A stretch of DNA of 64,000 nucleotides from NCBI RefSeq assembly GCF_029784135.1, contig NC_073746.1:259260994-259324993 (forward strand), read 5' to 3'. Shown here in pieces: positions 10,450 to 21,512 of the stretch (within the stretch, counting starts at the first letter, position 1; each line of letters opens with the position of its first letter). This stretch comes from Toxorhynchites rutilus septentrionalis. Taxonomy: Eukaryota; Arthropoda; Insecta; Diptera; Culicidae. The notes beneath the pieces were generated by a model. That model ran no database searches and was not told where the DNA came from. It worked only from the letters and a program-made list of their open reading frames with translations. The position numbers were made by a program, and so were the translations under genes.

Positions 10450-11590
10450 ATATTTTGTTCTGCTCAAAACTCGACATTTTCAATACTATAACGTATCATT
10501 TTCATACTTCTGCAAAACGATATTCACATAAAGCTGTCTTATAGTTCAGTACTCGTTTGTTTTCGACGACGAGCCCAAAAATAGTATGTTTCCAAGAACA
10601 AACATCTAGAACAAAAATATAATTTTTGTGGTTATGGTATATATCAATAATCCAGTATTGACCCGAACATAGCAGATCGCACATAATTTTGTCCGGGTAA
10701 CCGAGTGGGTTGCAGATAACCACTTCTAAACGACCAATTTTCCAATTTTACCAGCTTTATGAAGATGCTGGGTTGCAGATGTTACAGCAATTACGAACAC
10801 TGCTTCGTTTCACATGGCCAGTCAATATGAAACGTCTCAATTATATTTAAAAAGAAAACAATGAAAACTGAAAACTCTGAATTATTTTTAACAAACCATC
10901 CGTGGTGCCAAGGTAAAATTGCGAAGTTCTAAGAATACAAACCGCTTCAGAGGTTGCATATTATATCTTGAGCAGGAAGTTCTGATATATGTGAAAAATA
11001 TTCAGAACTTATTCCAAATCTCAATTAATTTGACGGCAACCAATACATGTGTTGCAATCGTTGAATCGTGCCATGGTTTCACTGTCGTTAGGTGTACCAA
11101 AGTGATAATATCTTCTCAAAGATACCCCTAAATATCTAACGAACGGATTACTAAACAGTGCTAAAACATTAAACGTAAAACCATTTGATGTGGTATGCTC
11201 TTGTACTGATAATTATATCTTCATATCCACACTTACATAATGTATCTCCGCCGTCTCTTTACTCCTGCCACAACGCTACCCCTATTCCACGTGCCTTCCA
11301 CGATAAACGTTCTCAAATGCGGAGCACGTGCATCCCTCGCGGACACCCCCGGTCGGCTAAAGTTTGGGCCACACTGAGAAATATAATTTATGACTCGATC
11401 TGTTTCGCATTAAATCTGTGTCGGCTCACCGTTAGCAGGTGTGTAGCATCGCTAGAACAAATCCACTGGGCTTTTGTGTATATTTACAGAAGGACCGGAA
11501 ACGGGGGTATTGGAGAGAGCCACGGTAGAAAGTTTTTAGGCAGTGACACCCGTTATGGCAAATCCTGTTTGCAACCATCGATTTTTTTTT
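10450..11590. other. Unassigned sequence
   Basis: Short frames exist (for example 11185-11598) but none resembles a known protein. I see no repeat borders. Confidence 0.35.
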
Positions 11591-12113
11591 TGTATTGACG
11601 TAGGACTACGTCTAACCGGAAGATATAGGGGGTGAAATGGAAATCTAGGCACTGAACAAGTAGGAAAAAATGCAAGATTTGGAACGCTTATAACTCGAGC
11701 ATTTCTCAATAGATCGCAAAGGTTTTTGCCTCAATTGATAGGAAATATATCTACGCATCTATCATAACGAATAACATTTCATTTTTCTTGAGATAAATAA
11801 TTGAATAATTGTGAAATATCAAGCATTGTCCAAATACACTATGTGCCCATTTTTGATTGGTCCATTTTGTGCTCCTCAAATCGTACCGACCAAAACGGGC
11901 AACCAGAGCAGCAGCGAAATAGAATGAAGCACGATTGGAAAGGAAAAAGAAAAAATGAGGGAAACATTGGTCGCAGTCTCACACATGCGTAATTCTCGAG
12001 CCAGCCAGTCAGCTTAAAAATCCCCTCTCCGCTGCCGTAACGATCATTCTCATCCGAACCGTACACCACATCGTTTCGCATCACCTCACATCAACAAACC
12101 AACACAAGCAGCC

Positions 12114-12339
12114 ATGGTTGGATATGGCAAAGGAGGAAAAGTGAAGGGAAAGGCAAAATCCCGCTCGAACCTTGATCTGGAGTTCCCGCTCGTGTTGATC
12201 TGGAGTTCCCCGCAAGGGTAGCTAGGCCGAGCGCGTTAGTACCAGTGTACCAGTCCACCTAGCCGGCGTTATATAGCTTCGACCGCCGAAGTGATCGAGT
12301 TAGCTGGCAAAGCTGCTCGCGACGATAAGAAAACCTGCA
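12114..12339 (+). pseudogene. Histone H2A pseudogene, copy B (truncated)
   Basis: The frame begins ATG at 12114 and reads MVGYGKGGKVKGKAKSRSN, matching the H2A N-terminus. It is then scrambled by a short internal duplication around CTGGAGTTCCCGCTCGTG. Later in other frames it shows the equivalents of RKGN-AERV, EVIELAG and AARDDKKT. As in copy A, H2A similarity stops right after the KKTR codons and the same foreign block follows, encoding AASGKHNRKTASGSRRKK in one frame. The shared breakpoint indicates that both copies descend from one already truncated source. Confidence 0.85.
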
Positions 12340-12569
12340 TTCGGAACAGAACACATTCGGTTCGGTGGACATCAAGACAACAGGCAGTTGCAGCGAGTGG
12401 CAAACACAATCGCAAAACAGCATCAGGTAGCAGAAGAAAAAAATTTGTTCTTCATACAAACTGCTTTGGTGGCAAATCCAGAACAAGGCGGCTTCGAGGG
12501 CGTTCGAAATGGTTTTTTTCAAAACCACGAGAACTAAGTTTTCTAAATTGGAACCATTCCATAAAACAA

Positions 12570-12585
12570 GGCGCTTTTCAGGGCC
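12570..12585 (+). terminator. Histone-type 3' stem-loop (degenerate)
   Basis: It is identical in sequence to the one at 1185-1200, with the same downstream CATTAAACCTTCC and purine-rich AAAAAAGAG. Confidence 0.7.
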
Positions 12586-12770
12586 ATTAAACCTTCCAAA
12601 AAAGAGTTTAGGAAATAAAGTTCAATGCTTTCTAAAACATTATCCAAAATAATAATAAAACACAAATTGATGTTTTCATAATTTGTTTGCCAGGATCTGA
12701 TGAGTATGTGAATTTGGCAGTTGTTCTGAGCTTATTGATAGTTGGGGACTTTCCTGATTATTAAATTTTC

Positions 12771-13140
12771 ACCAATTCTTAAATTGTTTCCAGATTTAAA
12801 GTACAGTAATCTACAATTAGTTCGACATTTAGCTAATTGAACGGACATATAATGTGACTTATTTAGTTGGACATTTTTGTAAACATAGAGATCCAAATTA
12901 TGACCCCACATTGAAAGTCGACACTGTACCACTGTCATCGCAAATGTTCAATTACAGGTTAAAATTACCTCCAATCCGGCACTGAGTGGTGGTAATGCGA
13001 CGTGCCATTGAATGTAATTTACTGTAAAATATGTCACAAGCTGGATGGGAAGAAATTTTCCAACTGTGAAAGCTGTGGCGAGTGACAACAAATCGCTAAA
13101 CAGGAAGGTTTAGCCGAACAAGATGGGAATATCGAGTGAT
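12771..13140. other. Unassigned sequence with possible MITE borders
   Basis: ACAGTAATCTACAATTAG near 12802 and AAAGTCGACACTGTACC near 12914 hint at small transposon ends. I could not define a full pair of inverted repeats. Confidence 0.3.
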
Positions 13141-13145
13141 AACAA

Positions 13146-13360
13146 AAACACAACACCAAAGGTTCTTTTCAGAACCATCAACATATTCATAAAGAGTAAA
13201 CAGTAAACTAATCCATTTTTCAGGTAGATAGGTAGGTATTCACGTAGGTGAAGAAAATAAAACAATATATTTAAAATATATTTTTAACAAAAGCTGTCCC
13301 CTTTGTATAGTCCTACGTCACTCCGGTTATGTCCCCGACATTACCCACCCGTCTTTTTTT
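13146..13360 (+). repeat. Histone 3'-end repeat fragment, copy 2
   Basis: It is a direct repeat of 1976-2200. Its stem-loop at 13161-13176 (GGTTCTTTTCAGAACC) has a perfect 6-bp stem and a TTTC loop, with a purine-rich AAAGAGTAAAC downstream. Confidence 0.7.
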
Positions 13361-14660
13361 TTAGTTTTTTTTTGTAATGGTAGGCCAACGAGCCGACGGC
13401 TTGATGACGAAAGACCGATTTGTGGGCAGGAAGCGCCACATGGTTCGAAGGGGAAAATGTTTTGAGTAGCAGGTGGTTATCCTCCTTTCTGGCTGAGGAA
13501 GGTATATAAGATACATGAAAGCTGAGGCAGTGTCCAAAAGTTGAGTGATTGATTGTTGTGAAAATCTCTTCGAAGCTTATGGGCCCCTCGAGAAAAAGTG
13601 GTTTTGTGTATTCCTTTCAAGTTTATGAGGATCACATTCACCACCATTATATTTATATTTTTCTTTTCAAAGCATCAAAAGCGTTGAAGCTCCGTTAAAA
13701 TGTGATTTGTTTGAATTCAGATATTGCTGAAACGAATGTGAGGATGGGATTATTTCATCTCCCTGCCTAACACATTCCATATCCGTGGGAGTGCTTTCTT
13801 TTATTAAAAGCCACAGCGAAACTTCTATTCGGTTGAAAAACGCATATGGCCATGCAAAAACGCCTCCACTCGAGAAATCCGTACAATGTTCTGTTGCAAG
13901 TAGTTTTTTGTGCTTCCTCAGCCTAGCAGTGGGTTCCAAATTACTGCAGTTTCCTGTCTACGGGACTGAATACACATGCCGCTAGATTGAATCTGATGGA
14001 ATATATAGCCTGGGACTTACTTCACTGCAATGTGTGCATATTCTGTACATATGTGAAAATATTTTCATTTCATTTCGCTAGCTGCCGCCTTCTGACGAAA
14101 ATGGAAAATTATCCAGTCGCTTTATCTAAATGAATGCCGGAGGGTGGGCTCTTCACAATCCTTTTTCTCGAGTTTTTATTGCACCCTTCCTATTTGCGTT
14201 CAAGATGTCAGCAAACTATCCGACTATCCGGCGTTGGAAATTGATGAGAATCATTTCATGCAAAGGAATATTATCGTTTTATCTCAAGTTCCGAACACCT
14301 AATTTTTGAATGTGAATTTACTAAACTTAATGTTATAATTATTTGAATAATGAAAGCCCTGCCATTATTTGGGGTATTGGGTACATTCACACGTCAAGCC
14401 CCGATTTTTTCTCGCTGTGCTTTCCATTCAGCCCGCATCAAGAGCGTTTGCACAATATGAGTGTTGGTCCCAGTTCCCAAAGATGCTTATTGTATAAATA
14501 TAAAATAGTCAACAATTCGACTAGAAAGTAGTCAAACTTTGTAAAACATTCGAAAACAAACCGAATATATTTCTATTTTATTAATTTGAAACTGTCAGTC
14601 CCAGTCAGTCAGCTATTCCCTAACAAAAAGCTCAACGTCGGCCCCTAGGGACCGATGCTG
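13361..14660. other. Unassigned sequence
   Basis: No family-level similarity is visible in either strand. Frames up to 90 codons near 13667-13985 lack recognisable features. Confidence 0.35.
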
Positions 14661-14664
14661 GGCT

Positions 14665-14960
14665 CAACGTGTTAAGTCCAATGAAAGTATGGGGAAAAAT
14701 TGACCTCAAAATTTCAAAAAATTACCCCATAATAAATGTTTACCACCTCGAAAAAACACTCTATGCAAGATATCAGCTCAATCGGACTCAAGGGAGAGTG
14801 GCGCAAAGCGGTCAAAGTTTGAGTGTTTTGAAAATACCCAATTACCCAAGGGAGGAAAAGGAAATCGGGGTCTTGAAAAAATTGTTTTGATGCCAAATGT
14901 CTTCAAATGGCATGAAACGTCGAGATCCACTGTCATCTGTAAAAAAAATTGTCAAAAATT
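14665..14960 (+). repeat. Dispersed repeat, inverted partner of 43390-43870
   Basis: Shared blocks include GGAGAGTGGCGCAAAGCGG, GCCAAATGTCTTCAAATGG and ATCGGGGTCTTGAAAA, in opposite orientation to the 43-kb copy. This copy lacks the 186-bp TTAA-flanked insertion found there, so it serves as the empty-site reference. Confidence 0.7.
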
Positions 14961-14969
14961 GACACTCTG

Positions 14970-15345
14970 GGACCCCGATCAATACGAATGAACAGTTTGA
15001 AGTGCAAAGAAGTACTTCAGAATTATTTACTTGCATCAAAAACACCGTGATAATTGGGTAATTTGGCATCAATTCATAAAATCCGGAGAGTCATGGCATG
15101 GTTCGATGAACAGGGGCTTTAGATTCTGGACTGGCCAGCTTATTTACCAGATCAAAACCTTACCAAGAACGTATGAGGAGTGATCGTACGAATAGTAGAT
15201 GAAGCTTACAAGCAGTATGAGTGATTTGAAGAGCTTAAACGAGCATAACGGACAGTTGCTAGTGGTAGAGAGATGGACTGTGAAAAGTCTGTTTAATCTG
15301 TTCCTAAGGAATGCCCTGCGTCTATAAATAGAAATCAAATCGCCA
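14970..15345 (+). pseudogene. Degraded Tc1-type transposase C-terminal part
   Basis: Translated in mixed frames it reads YLLASK, then WFDEQG, ILDWPAYLPDQN and QYE-FEELKRA. This is the pattern of the C-terminal DDE half of Tc1 transposases, where the usual motif is LDWPAxSPDLNPIEN. Stops and shifts are frequent. A related degraded copy lies on the minus strand at 61840-62260. Confidence 0.7.
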
Positions 15346-15539
15346 AATATGGACTGTTTAGAAGCTGACGGGAACCAAAAGCATAATAGTTAAGTATCTG
15401 TTCGTTTATATTGCTCAAAAGCACGATATCACTTCTAGGAGGATTAATTTGATTTTCTCACCATTCAACGGATATTCGTGATGAGTTCAGACCTTGGTTG
15501 AATGAATTCCCGATCGATAAACCTCTACAATTCATATAT

Positions 15540-15960
15540 TACAAATCTGTCCATATTACCCCCACTATATGTCCATATTACCCGCATCGAAAAAAATGTA
15601 CTTTTCGGTCTAAAAAACATTGAAAAACACTTTTTTGTAAAATATTTGGCGTATTAGGTAGAGAAACAGTATATTGAATTGGAAGAAAATGCATCAAAGT
15701 TTTTGGAAACATGAGTTTCCAAAGATATAATTGAAGTTCTTCTTAATATGTCCGTTTTACCCCCACCTCCCCTACCACCAATTTTGGAAAGTTTTCGAAA
15801 TTATTGATTGTATTTGTTTTTTATAGTTTACATCAGGGGTACTCAACCTATTTCCAAAGGGGTCACAAACAAGGGTTTGTGATGGTGTCGCGGCCGCATG
15901 AAAAAAATAAAGAAAGGTGATGTCCAGGACTCGACCGCATTGTTAACATAGAACTACAAA
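15540..15960. repeat. Dispersed repeat pieces, including a histone-repeat border
   Basis: The block from about 15660 to 15780 (CAGTATATTGAATTGGAAG, AAACATGAGTTTCCAAAG) matches 53435-53533 in reverse. At 15922-15955 TGATGTCCAGGACTCGACC plus CATAGAACTAC resembles the border motif of the histone-linked repeats. Confidence 0.5.
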
Positions 15961-15992
15961 ATTATTGCCGGCGAGAACAAACATTGAAGTAA

Positions 15993-16245
15993 TCTATATA
16001 AATAGAAATGATTTGGTGTCCGTTACTCACGATTTAACTCAAGAACGAAGCAACGAATTTGAACAGTCAGTATCAGGATTAAAACGTCTCAGTCTGCGTC
16101 AGGTTTATATGCCAAAAAAATTATGAAAGCCATTTGGAAAGTTGTAAAATTGGATTTTACGGCAAATTTTGCATACCTATATAAATAAAAATGATTTGGT
16201 GTCGAGTTCCTCACGACTTAACTCAAGAACGGAGCAACGGATTTG
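15993..16245. repeat. Two-unit direct repeat
   Basis: TATATAAATAGAAATGATTTGG with CTCAAGAACGAAGCAACG at 15993-16065 recurs with small changes at 16177-16245. The spacing is about 183 bp. Confidence 0.7.
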
Positions 16246-16249
16246 AACA

Positions 16250-16955
16250 TTGAAGAGAACATTCACTAGCAACCAACGACATTCATCGACGAATCTTGAC
16301 TAAGATGGACTTTTAAGTAGGTACTCTTATTTATAGATTTTTGTGATTTCAACGGTTTGCTTTCGAAGCAGCTTTGAGCTATTGAAACAAGTTTTTGAGC
16401 GAATAAGTAATCACCATTACTCATACATCTTTTAACTTTCGAAAGAAGTGATTGACATACCACTTTGTTCATCTGACAGAGGTATCAACGCAAGAAACTT
16501 TGCACTTCAAACCTAATCATCCCGTTTCAAAAATTTTAACCTCACACCCCAGTACAGATTCAAATATGATGTGATGCAACAATAAAAAGGAAGAGTTTCA
16601 CGAGACGGTATGTAAATTGATGTGGTGCCCCCGTTGAATAAAATACTGTGCGATAAATATCTCTCATTCCTCAGAATCGAGGAAAACCACTGTGTGTTTG
16701 ACATCAGCCTTGAAAAAGACTGCTGTCTTTCAATTGGAGCGAGATGACTCAAATTATGATGATGATGATGTTTTGAATTACAGAGGATTTAAAACTAATC
16801 AGTTCATTCGGTCCTAGCCTTGAAAAAGACCAATTCGGCAAACTAAACTAAACAATCGACCTTGAGAAAGGTCATTTCGAAAGCCTTTCTATTAGTTCGA
16901 TGAATGATGAATTATGAACACTGTAATTTGAAGTGGCCCGATTATATTCAATGAA
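16250..16955. other. Unassigned sequence with CTTGAAAAAGACC words
   Basis: A CCTTGAAAAAGAC word occurs near 16700 and 16815, with related words at 19590 and weaker traces near 52760. A short GATGATGATGATG microsatellite lies near 16757. No coding similarity is seen. Confidence 0.35.
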
Positions 16956-16959
16956 TATA

Positions 16960-17456
16960 CGAGGGTCGTTCAAAAAATAAGAAATCGCGGAAAAATAATG
17001 TTAGGACAAAAAACAAGGTAATTTTCGTAATCTACGTTTTATTTTCTATTTTTCTACATAATCGCCGTAACGTACATTTTTCATAGCGTGGCACGAGTTT
17101 TTCTACTTCGAGCGCGAAGTGCGTAGCGCCCAACTTTTTGAAGTACGATATAACTGCGTCACGAATTTCTTCATTGTTATCGAATCGTTGACCGCCGAAC
17201 GTCTGTTTCATCACCGATCTATTGTGAAGTTTTGGACCTCATCTACGATTCCATTCTGCTCGCATAACTCAAGAGCAATTAAAAAAAAAATGGACTGTGT
17301 TCGAGCATCCTCCTTACTTCCCAGACCTCGCCCCTAACGACTATCACTTATTCCCGGTGAGATCACGTAGATTACGAAAATAACCTTATTTTTTGTCCTA
17401 ACTTTATTTTTCCGTGATTTCTGAGGCACTGAAACATATTTTTTGAACGACCCCCG
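16960..17456. mobile_element. Mariner fold-back MITE with two 3' ends
   Basis: The element is flanked by TA. Its termini are CGAGGGTCGTTCAAAAAA (left) and, reversed, CGGGGGTCGTTCAAAAAA (right). Similarity between the arms runs about 80 bp inward, including GTCCTAACATTATTTTTCCG. On the minus strand 17032-17214 encodes the C-terminus of a mariner transposase (GQRFDNNEEIRDAVISYFKK, KLVPRYEKC). On the plus strand near 17296-17345 a separate piece encodes EHPPYFPDLAPNDYHLF. The transposase pieces therefore face opposite ways between two copies of the 3' terminus. Confidence 0.85.
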
Positions 17457-17459
17457 TAA

Positions 17460-19985
17460 TATGGCGGAGCTGAGATTACGAATCCACACTGTCCGTAGAA
17501 CGAATGCTGCATTTGAATTTCGAGCGATCGATTTGAGCTGATATGATTGACAGTGATATTTAAATATTGGACAGTGATATTTAAATATACTGGTGGCTGA
17601 TTCTAGGCTCGCATATTGCATGGCATGGGAGGATTCGTCCTTAACTTATCATTTGCCAATATATGGGAAATAATGATCATCGTTGAACTTAAGAATCTGT
17701 AGGTGGTTCAAAATAATTGTCATTATCAATATCATATTTTCAATCGATGAAAACAACGCTCCCTAATTACTGCTATCTATACATTAACCTCGTAGTTCGG
17801 TTATTAAACTCCTAATAAACTTCAAATGCCCCTGCTTACTTAAACCAGAAACTAAATTTACAGTACAGTAACAACCAACTTTCCGAACAACTAATGAAGC
17901 ACTCCAGCTGGCATTCTCTTAATTTAAATTTTCAAACATTTCCACGTTTTTAGCGCTGCCTTGCTCCCAGCAACAACAAAAAAATGACTCAACTTGTTGG
18001 AAAAGTCATCTCGTTAAAACTTACTGCCATTGAACATCGAATCTGACCCTGGTGTGACCCACCATCGTCCCGCTGTTGTCCATCCTCTTTCCATTGTCAT
18101 TATGGTTGCCTGTATTATTATGCGGAGCTCTCCCGTGACAGCTGTTTGCGCTGTTCGCGGAACTTCACCCACGGAAGCAACATTTTCCGCCGAACGGGGG
18201 CTCATATTAGCAAACACAAATGTCTTCCTTCTTTCTACCATCATTGTTTTATTTCGATGTTTTATTTTCTGTTCTTATTTTGAAACGCTTGAAAGAGAGT
18301 TTGGTTGGCGCTGGTGGGAAAAGGCGGCTCCCCAAAAGAAAAGTTTACCTCTTGTCGCCGAAGAAAACCAGAAGAAGGAAGACGAAAAGCGCAAACACAC
18401 GACACAGCGAAGACCCTTCCCGGTAAGGTAGGGTCGGATCTCTAGTAAATATTGGCACTTTTGTCTACAAGTGGCTGCGGGCGTGGGAAGTCGCGGCTGA
18501 ACCGAGGTAGAGCGAGAGAGGTTCAAATTGTTCGCGCTCGCTGGGCTGGAAATGGGATCCGTTTTAGCTGAAGGATATCAGAAATCGCTGGATTCGAAGG
18601 AGCGGTCGATGACAACCGATTACACCAGAAGACGCTCGTAATTCCTATTAGGGATAACATTCATCGCGTTCCGTCAGCGGTTTCAAGGCAGCTTACTTTA
18701 AGGTTATTATTTTACAGTTTTTTCTTCTTTTTTTTTCAACAAATTCAATTTGATCTTTAATTGAAAAGAGAACAACACTCCCATTTTTTTTCGCAGAATG
18801 AAAGCAACAAAAAATTGGAACGAACATCGCAAAGCTCCATCGAGTTCATACGCAATGCTAGACACGAAGGAGGCAACCGCTATCCCACTCTAGTGGGCGG
18901 AAAAATACTCACAAAGAAAAATGCGTGTCTTTTGAAGTAAAATCGATTTCCACTAAATCAGGAAACTCTGCCGGATATGGGTGTACCCTTCATCGATGAT
19001 GAACATCCAGCAGCCAGAACATCTCATCGAAATGGGGCAAAGTTTGCTACAGATTCTGTGTTTATCTGTGTCACTGGAGGCCGAAAATATACTTTCATTT
19101 ATCTTTGGAACTTTTCGCAATGGAGGGGTCTATGAAAGGTTCCGCCATCACTGCCTGCCTAAAAAGATGGATGATGTTTGACAAGATTGGTAGCTGCCAA
19201 GTCTTTGAAAAACCGTGCGATTCGGGGGAACTTTGGAAATTATGGAAACATCAGCAACAGATGAGGGCGGTGTGAGTGATACGCTATCGGTATACAACTT
19301 TTCGGCTGCACCTTTCGATCCTGAGCCTAGGGAGTTTCCATCCGGGCGGTTTCAATCATGATATGCATTATATTTTTAAACAGAAATTTGTTGATTACTG
19401 ATTTATTCATTTATAAGAATGATTTTGTACAACTTTATACTTGCGGTATACGCCCTATGTACAATCATGGACTCACGATATGCAGTTGGTTAACATTCGC
19501 TCGAGAATTCGATGTATTGGTGACGATAATTATATTGTCTTAAAATATAAAGATTTTAAACTTTTTCAGTTCACTCACCTCTAGGCTTGAAAAAGGTCAA
19601 TTGCAAAAGCTTGATCTAAACTCTTGGCTTTAAGAAAGGTAATTTTAGACGCTTCGCCGCCGCTAACGACAGATGCTTTAAACTTCCAAGTTTGTACAAA
19701 ACTAATCAATGAAACGTCCTGGGATAGAACCCATGGCCATTCGCTTACTAAACGAACGTGAAATCGTTATGACTAAAGAGACCCTTCACATCAGTGTTGC
19801 CACATTTTCATTTGTTCCAGAGGGGTTAAAAATCTTTCTCATATGTACTTTTTCTTCCAAAAATCTGTACCATCGAAAATTAGTTGTAGAGAAAAATAAA
19901 TGTTATTAGCATTAAAAATATACTCTTTTATTTACTACAAATACAGCATTTACATTGGCAAATAATTCGTGTGCTTGATGATGCT
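17460..19985. other. Unassigned; possible host-like sequence near 17.9-18.9 kb
   Basis: No transposon similarity is evident between about 17900 and 18950, where composition is more GC-rich than the surroundings. On the minus strand a short Asn-rich frame (HNNTGNHNDNGKRMDNSG, about 18075-18130) is followed by a donor-like GTAAGTTTT near 18025. On the plus strand a pyrimidine tract ends in CGCAG at 18797. Neither is proof of an exon. From 19580 a dispersed CTTGAAAAAGGTC repeat occurs, and near 19720 a weak B-box-like GGGTTCTATCC on the minus strand. Confidence 0.25.
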
Positions 19986-19989
19986 TATA

Positions 19990-21280
19990 CAGGGTTTTCC
20001 ATTTCGGGCTTCCGAAAGTATACAGCCCTGCGCTGACAACCGTTTGACATAGCTGTCAACCAAAGCGTCATATCGTTAGTTGAATGTCTGTCATTTTACA
20101 ATATGGATCGTTTTAGCACCGCACAACGTGTTAATTTTGTTAAATTATACTATAAAAATGATGAAAAACCGGCAAATGTTTTTCGAGCATTACGGACGGA
20201 TTTTGGTCGTCATGGACGGCCTACAGAGCACACAATCGCTAATGTAGTGCGTAAATTCGAACAAACTGGATCCGTAGCGGATATTGTGAAACCTGTGCAT
20301 CATCGTAATGTGCGTTCCGCCGAAAATATTGCTGCTGTTGCTGCCAGTGTGGAGGATGACCCGAATGTTTCGATTCCACGTCGTGCTCAGCAATTGGGCT
20401 TGTCAAACACATCATTGTGGCGAATTTTGCATTTGGACTTGCAACTACATCCATATAATGTCCAACTGGTTTAAAAATTAGAGCGTGGTGACCATGGAAT
20501 GCGTCGGGCATACGTCGATTGGGTGAACGAACAACAGCAGCAAAATACTGAATTTTCGCATCAAATTTTCTTCAGCGATGAGGCACATTTCGAGCTCGAT
20601 GGCTATGTGAACACCCAAAATTTCCGTATATGGGGCTCAGAAAATTCACACGTGATTGTTGAGAGGCCATTGCATCCGTCAAAAGTCACTGTTTGGTGCG
20701 CATTATGGTCTGGTGGAGTCCTCGGGCCGTATTTCTTTGAAAATGAGGACGGCGAGACGGTAACTGTGAATGGTGAGCGATTTGTTAACCGATATTTTTT
20801 TTGCCACAAATTGAAGATATGGATACGGATGACATGTGGTTTCAGCAGAACGGCGCCACGTGCCACACAACACGACCGAACATGGCCATATTGCGAACGA
20901 AATTTGAGGGACGCATAATTTCGCGTTTTGGTGATGCCAATTGGCCGTCCAGATTATGCGATTTAAACCCGCTAGACTTTTTTTTGTGGGGTTATGCGAA
21001 AGACCGTGTCTATGCCAACTCTCCGCAAACTCTTGAACATTTGAAAGACAACATTCGTGAAGTTATGGCCGAGATACCGCCCCATATGTGCCGACAAGTC
21101 ATCGACTCGTTCCGGATCAAGGTGTGCGAGGAAGCCCTAGGTGGACGTTTGAATGATGTTGTATTTCACACATAATGGCATAAACCAAACTTTAATTTGA
21201 AATAAAAGTTTCATCGAAATTCGAATTCCAAGTGTGTTTTATTTCAATTTACATTCGGAATTTAAAATTGGAAAACCCTG
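19990..21280 (+). mobile_element. Mariner-like DNA transposon (DUF4817 family), copy 1
   Basis: This 1,291-bp element has inverted termini CAGGGTTTTCCATTTCG at the left and CAGGGTTTTCCAATTTT (reversed) at the right. TA flanks it at 19988-19989 and 21281-21282. It encloses one broken transposase gene. A second, 5'-only copy begins at 53534. Confidence 0.93.
20103..21175 (+). pseudogene. Mariner-like transposase, near full length with two lesions
   Basis: The N-terminal part (MDRFSTAQRVNFVKLYY to TGSVADIVKP) is a DUF4817-type helix-turn-helix that would bind the inverted termini. The catalytic region shows the first Asp in FFSDEAHFELDG. The second site reads FQQNGATCH, where an Asp is expected and Asn is found. 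The third is CDLNPLDFFLWG. There are 36 residues between the second and third positions. An in-frame TAA interrupts at 20472. A run of eight T near 20800 marks a frameshift, after which the frame continues at 20801 to the C-terminus. This copy should be catalytically dead. Confidence 0.92.
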
Positions 21281-21512
21281 TACATTGTTTTTCTGAATCA
21301 TACTATCATTTGTTAAACTATTCGAGCTCCCGCCACGATGTTTTATCAAATATTCAAATATATATTGGTGACTACCATACACTGCATGATTTTCATATGT
21401 GTGTGTGTGCACGCACGTGAACGAATGTTTTGGCATTTTTCAAGCGCCAAGTTTCTATAAGACCAGTTACATTGTTCGTTGTTTTAGTTGTTTTGATCAA
21501 TAAATCTGGAAA

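Larger units (their letters stand above)
11590..12770 (+). repeat. Histone-linked dispersed repeat, copy B
   Basis: This is the most complete copy in the window. It begins with TTGACGTAGGACTACG and CTAACCGGAAGATATAGG. A roughly 450-bp promoter-like block follows, with GATTGGTCC (an inverted CCAAT box) and CTTAAAAATCC near the expected TATA position. Then come a histone leader, an H2A-like frame starting at 12114, a stem-loop at 12570-12585 and the tail. Blocks of it recur near 590-1430, 31440-31600 and 35775-36610. Confidence 0.7.

Noticed and set aside
18030..18431. 133-codon plus-strand frame as a membrane protein
   Set aside because: A hydrophobic run is visible, but there is no family match, and an alternative minus-strand reading is equally plausible.
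19720..19790. Third tRNA-derived SINE on the minus strand
   Set aside because: Only a weak B-box-like word (GGGTTCTATCC) is present, without a convincing A box or duplication.
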